Shown here: positions 39,931 through 49,781 of the stretch, one piece after another
Position numbering within the stretch: the stretch's first letter is position 1
Layout of the letters: each line of letters opens with the position of its first letter
Source: Auricularia sp. M13
Taxonomy: Eukaryota > Basidiomycota > Agaricomycetes > Auriculariales > Auriculariaceae
Direction of reading: 5' to 3'
Assembly: GCA_037042915.1 (NCBI GenBank)
Contig: CM073193.1
Coordinates: 7,874,001-7,938,000, forward strand
Length of the DNA stretch: 64,000 bases
Made by a program: the position numbers and the translations under genes
Notes under the pieces: model-generated
Seen by the model: the letters and a program-made list of their open reading frames with translations, nothing else
Told to the model about the DNA's origin: nothing
The model's database searches: none

Positions 39931-41798
39931 CTACACCCGCGCCGCGGACAATAGTCAACTCACAGTCTCCACCAGGGGCTTGTCCGTCTTTGCAACGGGA
40001 TGGCTTTTCGCCAGTGGTCTCAACATCAACGCCTGCGAGGTTGCGATGCGTGAACTCGCCACGCCAGACAGCAACATATTGTACCCTCCCCGTGAGACAG
40101 ACCCAGCATCCAGACCCGCCTGAGCGTCCAGCTCTGGCACATCATTCCCCACATAAGCGGCCAGTTCATCATGCTCCTCGTCCTGGGAGAAACCTCGCAC
40201 TGCGACTCATACCACGGTCAGCTACTCTCTGGCTCCACGTACGCGTCGCGATGTTCGGCTTGCGTTCTTCAGTGAAGCCAAGGCTCCCGTGAATCCCAGG
40301 TGAATTCTCGCTGGCCCCGCCCTAACAAAACGTGCTCAACATATCTTTCCTCTGCAGCTACAAGGGAATGTTCGACTCTCGGGAGGTTCCATCGCAGCGG
40401 CTAGTACGCCCATGCATAAGTAGCTTATGACCTCCAGGTGCTCAGACGTTCAACAGCGTGCGCATTGCCAGGACGATCACGTTGTGTCCCGCTGACGCCG
40501 CCGCAGGTAAGCACACTTGCTGTTCGACTAGCTACGTCCCCTAATATATCAGCAGTGTGTCAGTCGCCCGGCGTCGTGGCCAACGTGTTGGAGCTATCAT
40601 CACTCACCTCCCACCGCAAAATTGTCATCTGGATCGACCTGGGAGAGGCAGCTTCGACTGTATGATCCTTGAGTAAATGCTGAGATACAGCCTGATAGAT
40701 CTACATGCTGCTCGAGACGAACCTTGGCGTGCACAACCAGTTGAACGACACTGAGCCCACAGATCGTCCATCATGCAAGCTAGATCGAGGGTTTGTGGCA
40801 TGCTGTCGCCTCTCGAGGCCGTTCCGCACGTCATCCGCGAGGTAGGTTCTCGCGTACAATCGTCGACGGTGCGTAATAGCCTTTTGCTCGTCCCAGACAG
40901 ACGTGTACTCGTAGTTGAAGCTGATTGCGTACTACCATACTGTACTCGTATCAGACGTCCTTTACGCCCACCGCCGTTGAGACACTCGGCCCTACCAAAT
41001 AACTGGAGATTCGAACTTGGCGGCGATGGGAAGCTTTGGATGGCATCGTGCAGCATGAGCCGGGCCGCGGGTGCCAGACTCGGATGAGCGAGAATTACGG
41101 AGAAGCCTCAAGCAGTTCACAGGTGCGCCACAGTCCACTGCTGCTGAATGGCCTGCAACACCGATGCCACGCATTGCCTAGCACGAGCTCGCCGAGTCGT
41201 CCTCTGGATCTGATGCGGCTGGGGAACGTGATGATGTCGGGTGCGCGGCGTCGTGTGCACATTGCCATATGACCCACTTCTGGGCGAGGCGGGCCGCCAT
41301 GAGCGAGTATTGACTGCGAGAATACCGACTCCATGCGTATCGGTGCCTCCGGCAGATTAAGATTTCATGAGCATGCAGAGAGGGGCTCTGAAGAGACGGA
41401 GTATACGAGTTGGCCACGGCATTTGAGCGATTTGTAGCGCAGGCAGAGTCAGCTTGAATAAATGTTCGAAAAAGGACATATTGATTCACGTTCATGATTC
41501 GAGCCCATAACGAGTTCAGAGTGGCCGCGTTTTCTCCAAGCGGCCCTTGAGAGAAAGACGGTGATTAGAGTAGTAACAGACTCCAGGACCCGGATGGCGA
41601 GCCGGTTTTTTGAGTGGAATGGGTTATGATGAAGAAAAACAGGGAAATCCGGCTGCACGCAGTAGGTACTTCGCCAGGCCATTGGAAAAAGGAGGAGGCA
41701 GATATATGCACAAGACTCTAAGAGCACAAGAGGCAGGACCGAGGAGAGTTTTGACGGCCGCCGGTTTTTACCGAAGGTCCGCTTCACTCTTTCCGGAC

Positions 41799-44681
41799 AT
41801 GGCGGCGTCGCAGAACGCGTTGCCGGCGAAGCGTCCGCGGTCGCGGTCGCGCTCCCCGCAAGAAAGGCCGGCAAAACGTCGGGCACAGTCTCCGGAGGAG
41901 GGCGAGCTCGACGAGCCCGACGGCCGCCCCCACCCCAGCCCGTCCAGCTGCCGCCAGCACCAGCACCACAACCAGCCGCGCCCGCGCTCCCCTCGAAGCT
42001 GCGCGGGAAGCCGCTGCCGTTCAAGACCAAGGCCAAACCGGACAGCGACAGGCATGCAGTCACCGCGGTCAATAACTGGGACGGCCAGCGTCCCCCGCCA
42101 CTGTTGCAGCCGCCGGCGCCAGCGCCCGAGAAAGACATGGGCTGGATGCCGCCTGCCTACGAGGACCAGCCGCCGCCCTTGCTGGACCAGGGCGCTCTGT
42201 TCGCCCGCGATCACCATTACCGCGACCGCGAGCGAGGCGGGCGCAGACGAGAGCGAGACCGAGAGCATCGCGAGCATCGGCTGCCAGAGAGACGAGACCA
42301 TCGCTTGCCCGACAGAATCGACCGCGGCTACGACAGACCGGCCAACAGCTGGCGGCCTGGAGACCCCGAGGACGTGCCTCCCAGACACGGCGCCGAGCAC
42401 TACTCGCCCCATGGTCGCCGGCGCTCGGCCTCGCCGCCTCGCCACCGTGACGGCCGCCGCGCCGAGCAGGGCTGGGGCCAGCGTCCGCGCCCGCCGCCGG
42501 ACGACGAGTACCCCCACCCGCCGCCGCCTCCTCCTGCAGAGCCTGCGCCGCCCATGCAGCCTCCCCCGCCGCCGCCGCCCGAGCCAGCGCCGCCGCGGCA
42601 TTTGCCACAACCTCCTCCGCCGCCCCCGCCGCCTCCGTCAGACGATGCTGCACGCATGCCGCCCCCGCCGCCCCCATTACCCCCCGGTGCACCCTCAGCA
42701 CACCATACGCCTGCTTCCGTACCTCGCCCACACATCGCTCACCCTGCGCCGACGCCGACCAAGGACCCTCGCGTGCGCTCACCATCACGGCACAGTCATC
42801 ACTCCAAGCCGCCCAAGCGCCAACCTCGTCGCCGTACTGCAGAAGAAGAACAAGCTGCCTATGGCCGCAAATTCCAGGGCACCGGCAAGCTCGAGGACTA
42901 CGAGCTCATGCTCAAGATCGGCGAGGGGACTTTCGGGTTTGTTGCACTGTCATATTGAGCGACTATTTCCTGACAAAATTCTTCCAGCGAAGTGCACAAG
43001 GCTCGCAAGAAGGAGACGGACGAGATCGTCGCGCTGAAGCGTATCTTCATGCATAACGAAACGGAGGGCGTGCCTATCACCGCCCTGCGCGAAATTCGCA
43101 TTCTGAAGACGCTCAAGCACGAAAACATCCTCCCGCTTTACGACATGATTATCACCCGTCGTCAGTAGCAGGTTCTTTTCCCATTCCTTGTTGCTGATTG
43201 GGCCAGTAGAAGCCGGCGCAAAATGCTCGGACTTGTACATGATATTCCCTTACATGGACTACGACCTCGCAGGCCTCCTGGAGAACAAGCAGGTCCAGCT
43301 CAGCCCGAGCAGCATCAAGATGTTCATGCTCCAGTTGTGCAAGGGCACCGAGTATCTCCACCGCAATCATATCCTCCACCGCGACATGAAGGCCGCCAAC
43401 CTGCTCATCGCGCGCTCCGGCCGGCTCATCATTGGCGATTTTGGACTTGCGCGTCCGTGCGACGCGGACGACCTACCGAGCGACTCGCGTGACTATGGGA
43501 CGCGGTTTACGAATATGGTTGTAACACGGTGGTATCGCCCGCCCGAGCTGCTACTCGGCGCGAGACACTACGACGGTGCCGTAGACATGTGGGGCATTGG
43601 GTGCGTTTTGCTTCATCTGTCTTTACGGCTCAGGCTGATGTGGAGGTTTTTGCAAGGTGTATATTCGCGGAGATGTTTACGCGCCGGCCCATCCTGCGCG
43701 GCGAGACGGACGGGCACCAGTTTGATCTCATCACGTGTCTCTGCGGCACGCCGACCGAGAGCAACTGGCCGACGTGCCCGGCCTTCGCGCCGGACTGCAA
43801 GCTGCAGGAAGATGTTGCACCGCGGCACGCGTGGAAGAAGCGCGAGCGCTGCGTCGAGCAGACTTACGCACCGTATGTCTCTCGTCTTGTCTCTGTCTCC
43901 ACGCTCACGCGCCTGGGTGGCGCAGGATCATCCACGACCCACTGGCGCGCAAGCTGTTCGACGAGCTGCTCGTCCTCGACCCGGCCAAGCGGCTCACCGC
44001 GACGGACGCGCTCGCGCACGATTACTTCTACGCGAACCCGCCGCCCATGGCGCTCGGCAGCTTCCCGCAGTGGGCGCCGTCGCACGAGTACGACAAGCGG
44101 CGCGGGCAGGTGCAGCCGCAGCACCAGCCCCCGCCGCAAGCGCAAGCGCAGCCGCTGCCGCCGTACATGCAGCAGCAGCAGCCCCAGCAGCAACGGCCGG
44201 CGATGCAGCAGCAGCAGCTGCCGACTCTCGCGCAGCATCGCGGGTGGCAGGGCCCGCCGGCGCCCAACATGAACCCGTTCCGCCCGCCGCACCAGCGGAA
44301 CGGCAACCAGCGGAATGGTCCGCCTGGTCCCCCCATGGGATGGAACGGTCCTGGTCCGCCCCCTCAGCCGTGGAACGGCCCCGGGCCGCCTCAGCAGCAG
44401 CAATGGCATGGAGGCGGAGGGGCGGGCGCGGAGGTGGAGGCGGTGGCGGGCGTGGAGGCGGGCGCGGACCGCATTGGCACCAGCAGCAGCCGCAACAGCA
44501 GCAGCAGCAAGTGGGCCTGCCGCCGCCGCTGACGCTGGGCCCGGACTCGGCGCAGACGCGCGCGCGGGCAGGCATCGGGCGGCGCGGTGGGGACCATTAC
44601 CAGCCGAACTATGGCCCCGGCGGGCGCGGTGGCGGGCCTGGCAGCGGCGGCGGCGGCGGGAACGTGCAGCTCAACTATTGA
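41799..44681 (+). CDS. BUR1: cyclin-dependent kinase, Bur1/Cdk9 type
   Basis: Nuclear CDK expected to phosphorylate the RNA polymerase II tail and elongation factors. The N-terminus is Arg/Ser/Pro-rich ([20 protein letters not shown]) with a long Pro/Arg linker. Kinase motifs: [28 protein letters not shown] (P-loop), [15 protein letters not shown] (PITALRE helix), [14 protein letters not shown] (catalytic loop), GDFGLARP and [16 protein letters not shown] (activation segment), [17 protein letters not shown]. The C-terminal tail is Gln/Pro/Gly-rich with RGG-like repeats. Four introns (about 42938-42987, 43159-43209, 43600-43656, 43872-43925). Two places need one extra base to join conserved frames: the C run at 41927-41931 and the G run at 44419-44422; without the second, the protein ends at 44532. 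The PITALRE form favours Bur1/Cdk9 over Ctk1/Cdk12. Confidence 0.88.
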
Positions 44682-45198
44682 GTAATTGAGTGAGCTTGCA
44701 TCGATTGGGTTGGGTTGTATCTCTAGGACTCGTGCATGCACTGACTGACTCCGTTTGTTTGTCGTCGAACGTTTGAGGTGTTTTTTGTGTGCTTTCGAGT
44801 TTTGTTACGTGTTCTGTGTTCTGTGTTATGCGTGCTGTTTGCTTTGCAGTTGTACTATACCACACTCCACCCCCAGTTCCCCCATTCCCGATTCTTGGGC
44901 CACGATGCCAATGGATATCTGATGTAATTACAACAGGGCCGCCGACACTTAGATAGAATGAACACGCTCCGAGGCTGCGATGGATATCGAGGATGCATGT
45001 GCGACTGGGAGCTGAGCGCAAGGAGTTTTGCCTCGAGAGCCGCGTCTGACTCGTACTCTCACGATACTGGAAGCGACTAGGTTTCTCGCCAATGAAGCGC
45101 TTATAATTTATTGAAGTAGGCTTATTATGATAGTGAATACAGAGTGCAATGTGGGAGCCATCGTTGACGAACGGTGACCCCATGAAGAGGTTGAAGAT
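44682..45198. other. intergenic region between convergent genes
   Basis: About 520 bp of 3' flanking DNA between the kinase and GH71 genes; T/G-rich just after the kinase stop. No gene recognised. Confidence 0.5.
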
Positions 45199-46623
45199 TT
45201 AAATCTCGCCGACAAACGCGTTAAAGTCATACACGTCGCAGCTATTCTTGATGTCCTGGTAGCCGTCGGCCTTCTTGATGCTGGCGCCGTTGCGCTGAAG
45301 CTCGAACGTCTGCCTCCCGGGGCCCATCGGCGCGCTGACGGTGTGGATGCCGGCGTCGACGGCGATGCTAACGGGCGCGTTGCCGCCGGAAGTGATGACG
45401 ATCGTGCCGGGTTCCTTGAGCATCGCGGTGACGAACACGGCGTCGGCAACGTAGTCGGCGCCGTCTGGCGGCCCGAGGCTGTCGGCGCACTGCAGCGACT
45501 TGCTCTGCCCGCGGTAGTAGTACACGACGTGGTCCGTGTCGAAGAACTGCGATGGGTCGCTAGAGCCGGCCTTGTAGGCGGCTATGTACGGCGCGGCCAC
45601 CGTTGCCCAGTGGCTATGGTCGTGGCCGGGCGCCCAGCTGCTTCAGGCGTCAGCACGGTCGTGATATCGGTGCGCTGGGAAGACTGCATACCGCTTGGCG
45701 CCGGTATCTCCACCAGCATACACGTCGTCCTTCCCGTCGCTGTCGTGCAGCGGGCCGATGTAGCTGCTCTCGCCAAAGTCGTTCCAGGTGATGATCTCGA
45801 CAAACTGCGGCTGGAGCTCGAGGATCTGCGCCCAGCGGTCCGTCCAGAGCGTGTCGGACTTGTACACCCAGTTCTTCGGGAATGGGCTGTCGGGCCCGTA
45901 GTGCGTGAAGAACCACGGCGAGACGCCCGCCATGTACGGTTTGCCGGCGAGGTTCTGGATCCACCACTTGTCGCCGTCGGTCGTCATGGACGCGTTGATG
46001 GGCTTGTTGTCCTGGCTGGGCCACGCGTTCCACTGGAAGCCGCAGTCCGCGTCGGCCGTCTTCAGCGCGTCCGGGTTCCACGCCGGGCACGCGAAGAGCG
46101 AGACGCCCGACTGAGCCTCGGCTTGCCTGAACGGGAAGCCATCGCCAATGAAGGACGAAACGAATGCTTTGCCCTCAATCTTGAGCTGGGCAGGTTCATT
46201 GGAGAACTGCTGGAGGAGGGCTGCGACGGGACCCGGGTCGGTGGGATTGAACGATGAGAAGTCGAACGAGATGAAGAGCTCGAAGCCACCGATCTTGGCC
46301 GCCGCGTCGTAAGCAAGCTGCAGTTGGGTGGCCGTGTACGTGTCTTGGCCGGCATTGAGAGCAAAGCCGTCAATGCCAACGGCCTTGGCCTGGGATATGT
46401 CGTTCTCCCAGTTGGCGGCTTCGTAGGACGCCACGATGCCGAGCATAAAGTGCGCAAAGACTTTCTTGGGCCCGGGGTCCTGTCTTCGCGATATTGTCGC
46501 ATTCAACGGGAGACGCATCGAGGCGGCGGCAGAGACAAAAGTGACAAGAGCTGCCAAGGTCGAGGATTGCGCATGGCTGAAGAAAGATAGAAAGGGTGAG
46601 GGATGAACTGAGATGAGGTCCAT
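45199..46623 (-). CDS. GH71 alpha-1,3-glucanase (mutanase)
   Basis: Secreted endo-alpha-1,3-glucanase acting on fungal cell-wall alpha-glucan, used in remodelling, autolysis or attack on other fungi. The start exon contains a hydrophobic secretion signal (STLAALVTFVSAAASMRLPL). The GH71 domain shows KKVFAHFMLGIVASYEAANW, DISQAKAVGIDGFALNAG, FELFISFDFSSF, ACPAWNPDALKTADADCGFQ, GVSPWFFTHYGPDSPFPKNW and EIITWNDFGESSYIGP, a well-known family motif. One 55-bp intron near 45657-45710 joins GGDTGAKR to WAPGHDHSHWATVAAPYIAA. The C-terminal part (GTIVITSGGNAPVSIAVDAG) is the beta-sandwich seen in many members; there is no carbohydrate-binding module. About 455 residues, near-complete for a single-domain enzyme. 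Confidence 0.93.
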
Positions 46624-48336
46624 ATTGCGCTCGAGAATGGTCTTTTAACTGGCCAGGAATCGCTCCGATCGCAGTGTTAGTTATTCATTTGCGGCACTGT
46701 GAGGGAATGAGCAATGAAAGGTGGAAGCGCTGCCGAATGGCCACGGACCATGTTACGTGAGCTGCAAATAGCGACAGCGTTGGGTGGAGGTGTTTCGTGG
46801 CCTCAGATGAGGCCAAGGAGACCGACCCGTGCACAGGTTATTTGATAGCGAACGCGCACAACAGGGAGCCGTTTGCAAACTGAGTCACGGAATGGCTTGC
46901 TCTTTGGACGCCCGGGGATCAAACGCGCTCAGGCAAGCGCTGCATGCGAGAGACTTTCAAGGCGTTTGTGTGAATTCATCGGTCGCACCCTCGTGACACT
47001 GACAGAAAGCAAGGTCTTGATCGGCTGAACCCGCATCGTATCCCGCTACTTCTACCCTACCAACCTTCCTACCCTACAATGAGTCCTGGATATCCAGGTT
47101 CGATAGACTCTTGTGGTTTTGCTTTGCATTGAAAACTGTTTTTCGCGACGATCGACGGTTCTGTGACTTCAGGGCGCTCCGTGCCTCCCGTACAACATTT
47201 GACAGCTAGGCGCGCTGTCCGGTCTTGCCTGCGTCTACACGCAATCGGGAGATTCTACGTCTTTTCTGTCGCCATGAACTCCATGCTAAGGTGATTCTCT
47301 CGCCAGCTGCCGCTCCTTGGACCGTTGCCCTTTCCGCTACGTTTCCTCTGTTGCGATCTACTCCCTGCAGTTGTGCACGTCCCGCACGACTTTCGTGTGC
47401 GGATTGCTGGTGACTGGAGCCTGGCCTTGGACGCTTTCACTCAAGCCATGCATCGTTGTGTTGAGATCTCGTGCGTTGTTGGGATGCTCCTTCGAGTCCA
47501 TGCGTCTGTTCAAAGCTGGCGACCATTGACCTTTCGATGCAGATTCTTCTCGAGACTCACAACATTCCGGACCATTTGTGATCGTCATCAAACTCCCCCA
47601 CGCAGAACTTCATCTCAATTGCCTCAGTACTCGCACATGTTAACATAGCCTTGAAGTACTCCTTGGTATTCACCTCGATAAAGCGCGTCTGCTCGTCCAT
47701 CAACTCCTCGCGATACGTGAACGCTTCTTCGCACGTCATGGTGTGCCCGCCAACCTCAGCTATCGTTTAAAGCAATTCTGTGGGCATCTTCTGAAGGTGC
47801 GAAGACGGCATCGCATTTACAAGGGTCTCGTACACCCAGTCGACCTGCTGAGGCATCACCACGCTCGAAGACGGGATGGTTATTCCTGGGTCAACGAGGA
47901 ACAGCGCCAGAATTTGCGATGACCTGCGCGCAATGGAGGCCATCGCAAAGCATATCGCAGCGGGCGGCGCATCGGACAACGCGCTGGAGCACTATGCGAC
48001 CAGGAGACGCCAGGTCGCCAAGGAGTTCATCGAGGTCGCAGAGATTCTTGACAAGGTGAAGTTTGCGAGGAAATGGTGGATTGCGCTCGCGCGGGACTAC
48101 ACTATGTGGATTCTGCTGTTCATTTCATCGATCAACAAGGCATTGGCGCGCAGGATGAGTTGCATACCTTACCGCGAGTAGCTGATGGTGTACCGAGCCC
48201 TGTAATCACAATGCTGTCCACGATCCCCAATGCAGCCATATTTATGGGTGTTATAAGAACACTTGAGCGACGAAATGCTTTTTGCAAAGCCAGCGCGCTC
48301 GCAAAAGGACAACTGAGCTGATCAGTGCAAATAGAC
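46624..48336. other. intergenic region with possible gene relics
   Basis: About 1.7 kb between the GH71 gene and the transposon. Besides the monooxygenase-like fragment listed separately, a minus-strand frame at 47557-47739 reads TCEEAFTYREELMDEQTRFI, coding-like but of unknown family. Confidence 0.35.
47900..48180 (+). pseudogene. possible FAD-monooxygenase C-terminal fragment
   Basis: The frame reads RAMEAIAKHIAAGGASDNAL, then LEHYATRRRQVAKEFIEVAE and ARKWWIALARDYTMWI. The pattern of a helix after the GD(A) region and then LxxYxxxRRxxA resembles the C-terminal part of UbiH-like FAD-dependent hydroxylases. No FAD-binding N-terminal region is found upstream, so at most a relic. Weak assignment. 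Confidence 0.25.
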
Positions 48337-48466
48337 ATTAGGGGGTTTCAAACCTGGCCAACACGCACTCAACACGCGGCCGAAAACGAATCTGAAAACG
48401 GCGTCGAAAACGGACGCCAAGCCGAAGTGGTACCGCTCGTACACGGCTACCCAGGTTATTACCTGA

Positions 48467-48702
48467 CAGCTGTTCTCAAATGTCAGAGAATTCTACAGGT
48501 GTGTGTGTTCGGGCTCGTGGATTCGCGCTCCAACGAGATGCTCCACTTCACCATACAGATTTTACACCCGAAGACGGCCTATGCTCTCTAAGTCCGTCCC
48601 GCGCGCAAATTCATATGGCGGCACTGCGAGCGCCCGTGGAGCGCAAATCCACCAGCCCGAACACACACAGCTGTGGAATTCTCTCACATTTGCGAACAGC
48701 TG
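48467..48702 (+). mobile_element. 236-bp MITE-like element, copy 1
   Basis: Starts CAGCTGTTCTCAAATG and ends in CATTTGCGAACAGCTG, with imperfect terminal inverted repeats of about 66 bp containing TGTGTGTGTTCGGGCT. Flanked by GA on both sides, a possible 2-bp target duplication. Sequence identical, as far as I can read, to the reverse complement of 48791-49026. Confidence 0.8.
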
Positions 48703-48790
48703 GAACGAGGTGATTTGATGTGTTACATAGAATATTCTCAAAAAGTTACCTGGATCATTCAAGTTCAGAACAGAATTACATGACCTGTGC

Positions 48791-49026
48791 CAGCTGTTCG
48801 CAAATGTGAGAGAATTCCACAGCTGTGTGTGTTCGGGCTGGTGGATTTGCGCTCCACGGGCGCTCGCAGTGCCGCCATATGAATTTGCGCGCGGGACGGA
48901 CTTAGAGAGCATAGGCCGTCTTCGGGTGTAAAATCTGTATGGTGAAGTGGAGCATCTCGTTGGAGCGCGAATCCACGAGCCCGAACACACACACCTGTAG
49001 AATTCTCTGACATTTGAGAACAGCTG
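48791..49026 (-). mobile_element. 236-bp MITE-like element, copy 2 (inverted)
   Basis: Reverse complement of copy 1, same length. Flanked by GC on both sides, a different dinucleotide from copy 1, which argues for two separate insertions rather than one duplicated block. The two copies are 88 bp apart and would form a long perfect hairpin. Confidence 0.8.
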
Positions 49027-49781
49027 GCAAACACAAGAATGTTCTAGCACCGTCACCAGATCTGTGTCCGGCGTTCGGCCAAACACGGAGGAGCGTTCCG
49101 TAGCTCCGCCCCACCCATCGACTGCTCGTTTTCGTGTCAACCCACCTCCTCGAGGGTGGCCGGAAAGGCTTGGAGGGACCCGACTGCTGGCATAAATATC
49201 TAACTTTCAATGAGTTTTTACCAATGGAAGTAAGATTTGGGCAAAATAGAGCCTTTGGGCACATACTTGGCCTCACGCCAGACTTTGCGAGAGACAAGTC
49301 CAACGAGTTTGCCTTGGTCCCACTTCGGATCATGGGTGTTACACAGGTTGCGTCATTGGGTCACATAAGCGAAGTCACTTGGTTACATCGTGCACGTCTT
49401 TGCACAGGTTACCTCGCTTTCTTCTAATCCGTGTCTACACGCGGTAACCGGAAAGTTACAACCTTTCAGGTAATCATCTGGGTAGCCGTGTACCGTCCAC
49501 GGGAGAGAGCGGAAAGCGCCCAAAAACGAGATTCGGCCGTGTTTTGAACACAGAAAACAGCTCCGAGCCTGTTTTTGCGTTTTTGACGAAAAGCCGTGTT
49601 CGCGGTGCCATCAAAACGGCCGAACACGGACCCCGAAACACGTCGTTTTCGGCCGCGTTTTCGAGCTCGTTTTCGGCAGGTTTGAAACCCCCTATTCTAT
49701 CGTAATCCATGAATCATAAACACACATTTCCTTCGTGACGTGGGCCAGCCTCCATCCCGAGTTGGTCCGCATTGAACACAC

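Larger units (their letters stand above)
37801..41798. other. gene-poor region with repeats
   Basis: About 4 kb. Pyrimidine-rich plus-strand frames at 38770-39240 and 39990-40670 have a coding-like look but no domain I recognise and no consistent splicing. It contains the 173-bp-period duplication at 38154-38442 and the right member of the inverted-repeat pair (39895-39930). Confidence 0.4.
48340..49693. mobile_element. non-autonomous TIR DNA transposon, 1354 bp
   Basis: Both ends carry AGGGGGTTTCAAACCTG (48340-48356 and its reverse complement ending at 49693). The element is flanked by ATT at 48337-48339 and at 49694-49696, a candidate 3-bp target duplication (a TA duplication with TIR starting GGGGG is an alternative). 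Subterminal regions hold three closely spaced GAAAACG units on each side, in inverted orientation, and a further shared block, TACACGGCTACCCAG, at about 48440 and 49480-49495. No transposase gene is present. The middle is occupied by two 236-bp inverted copies of another element (48467-48702 and 48791-49026). Superfamily not assigned; a 3-bp duplication and subterminal motif clusters would suit CACTA- or Harbinger-like elements. Confidence 0.82.

Noticed and set aside
41449-42788. Long minus-strand frames over the kinase N-terminus
   Set aside because: Gly/Ala/Arg-rich readings opposite a Pro/Arg-rich coding linker; typical antisense shadows with no domain.
48467-48713. Small protein read identically on both strands within the MITE copies
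   Set aside because: The identity only reflects the inverted duplication of a noncoding element.
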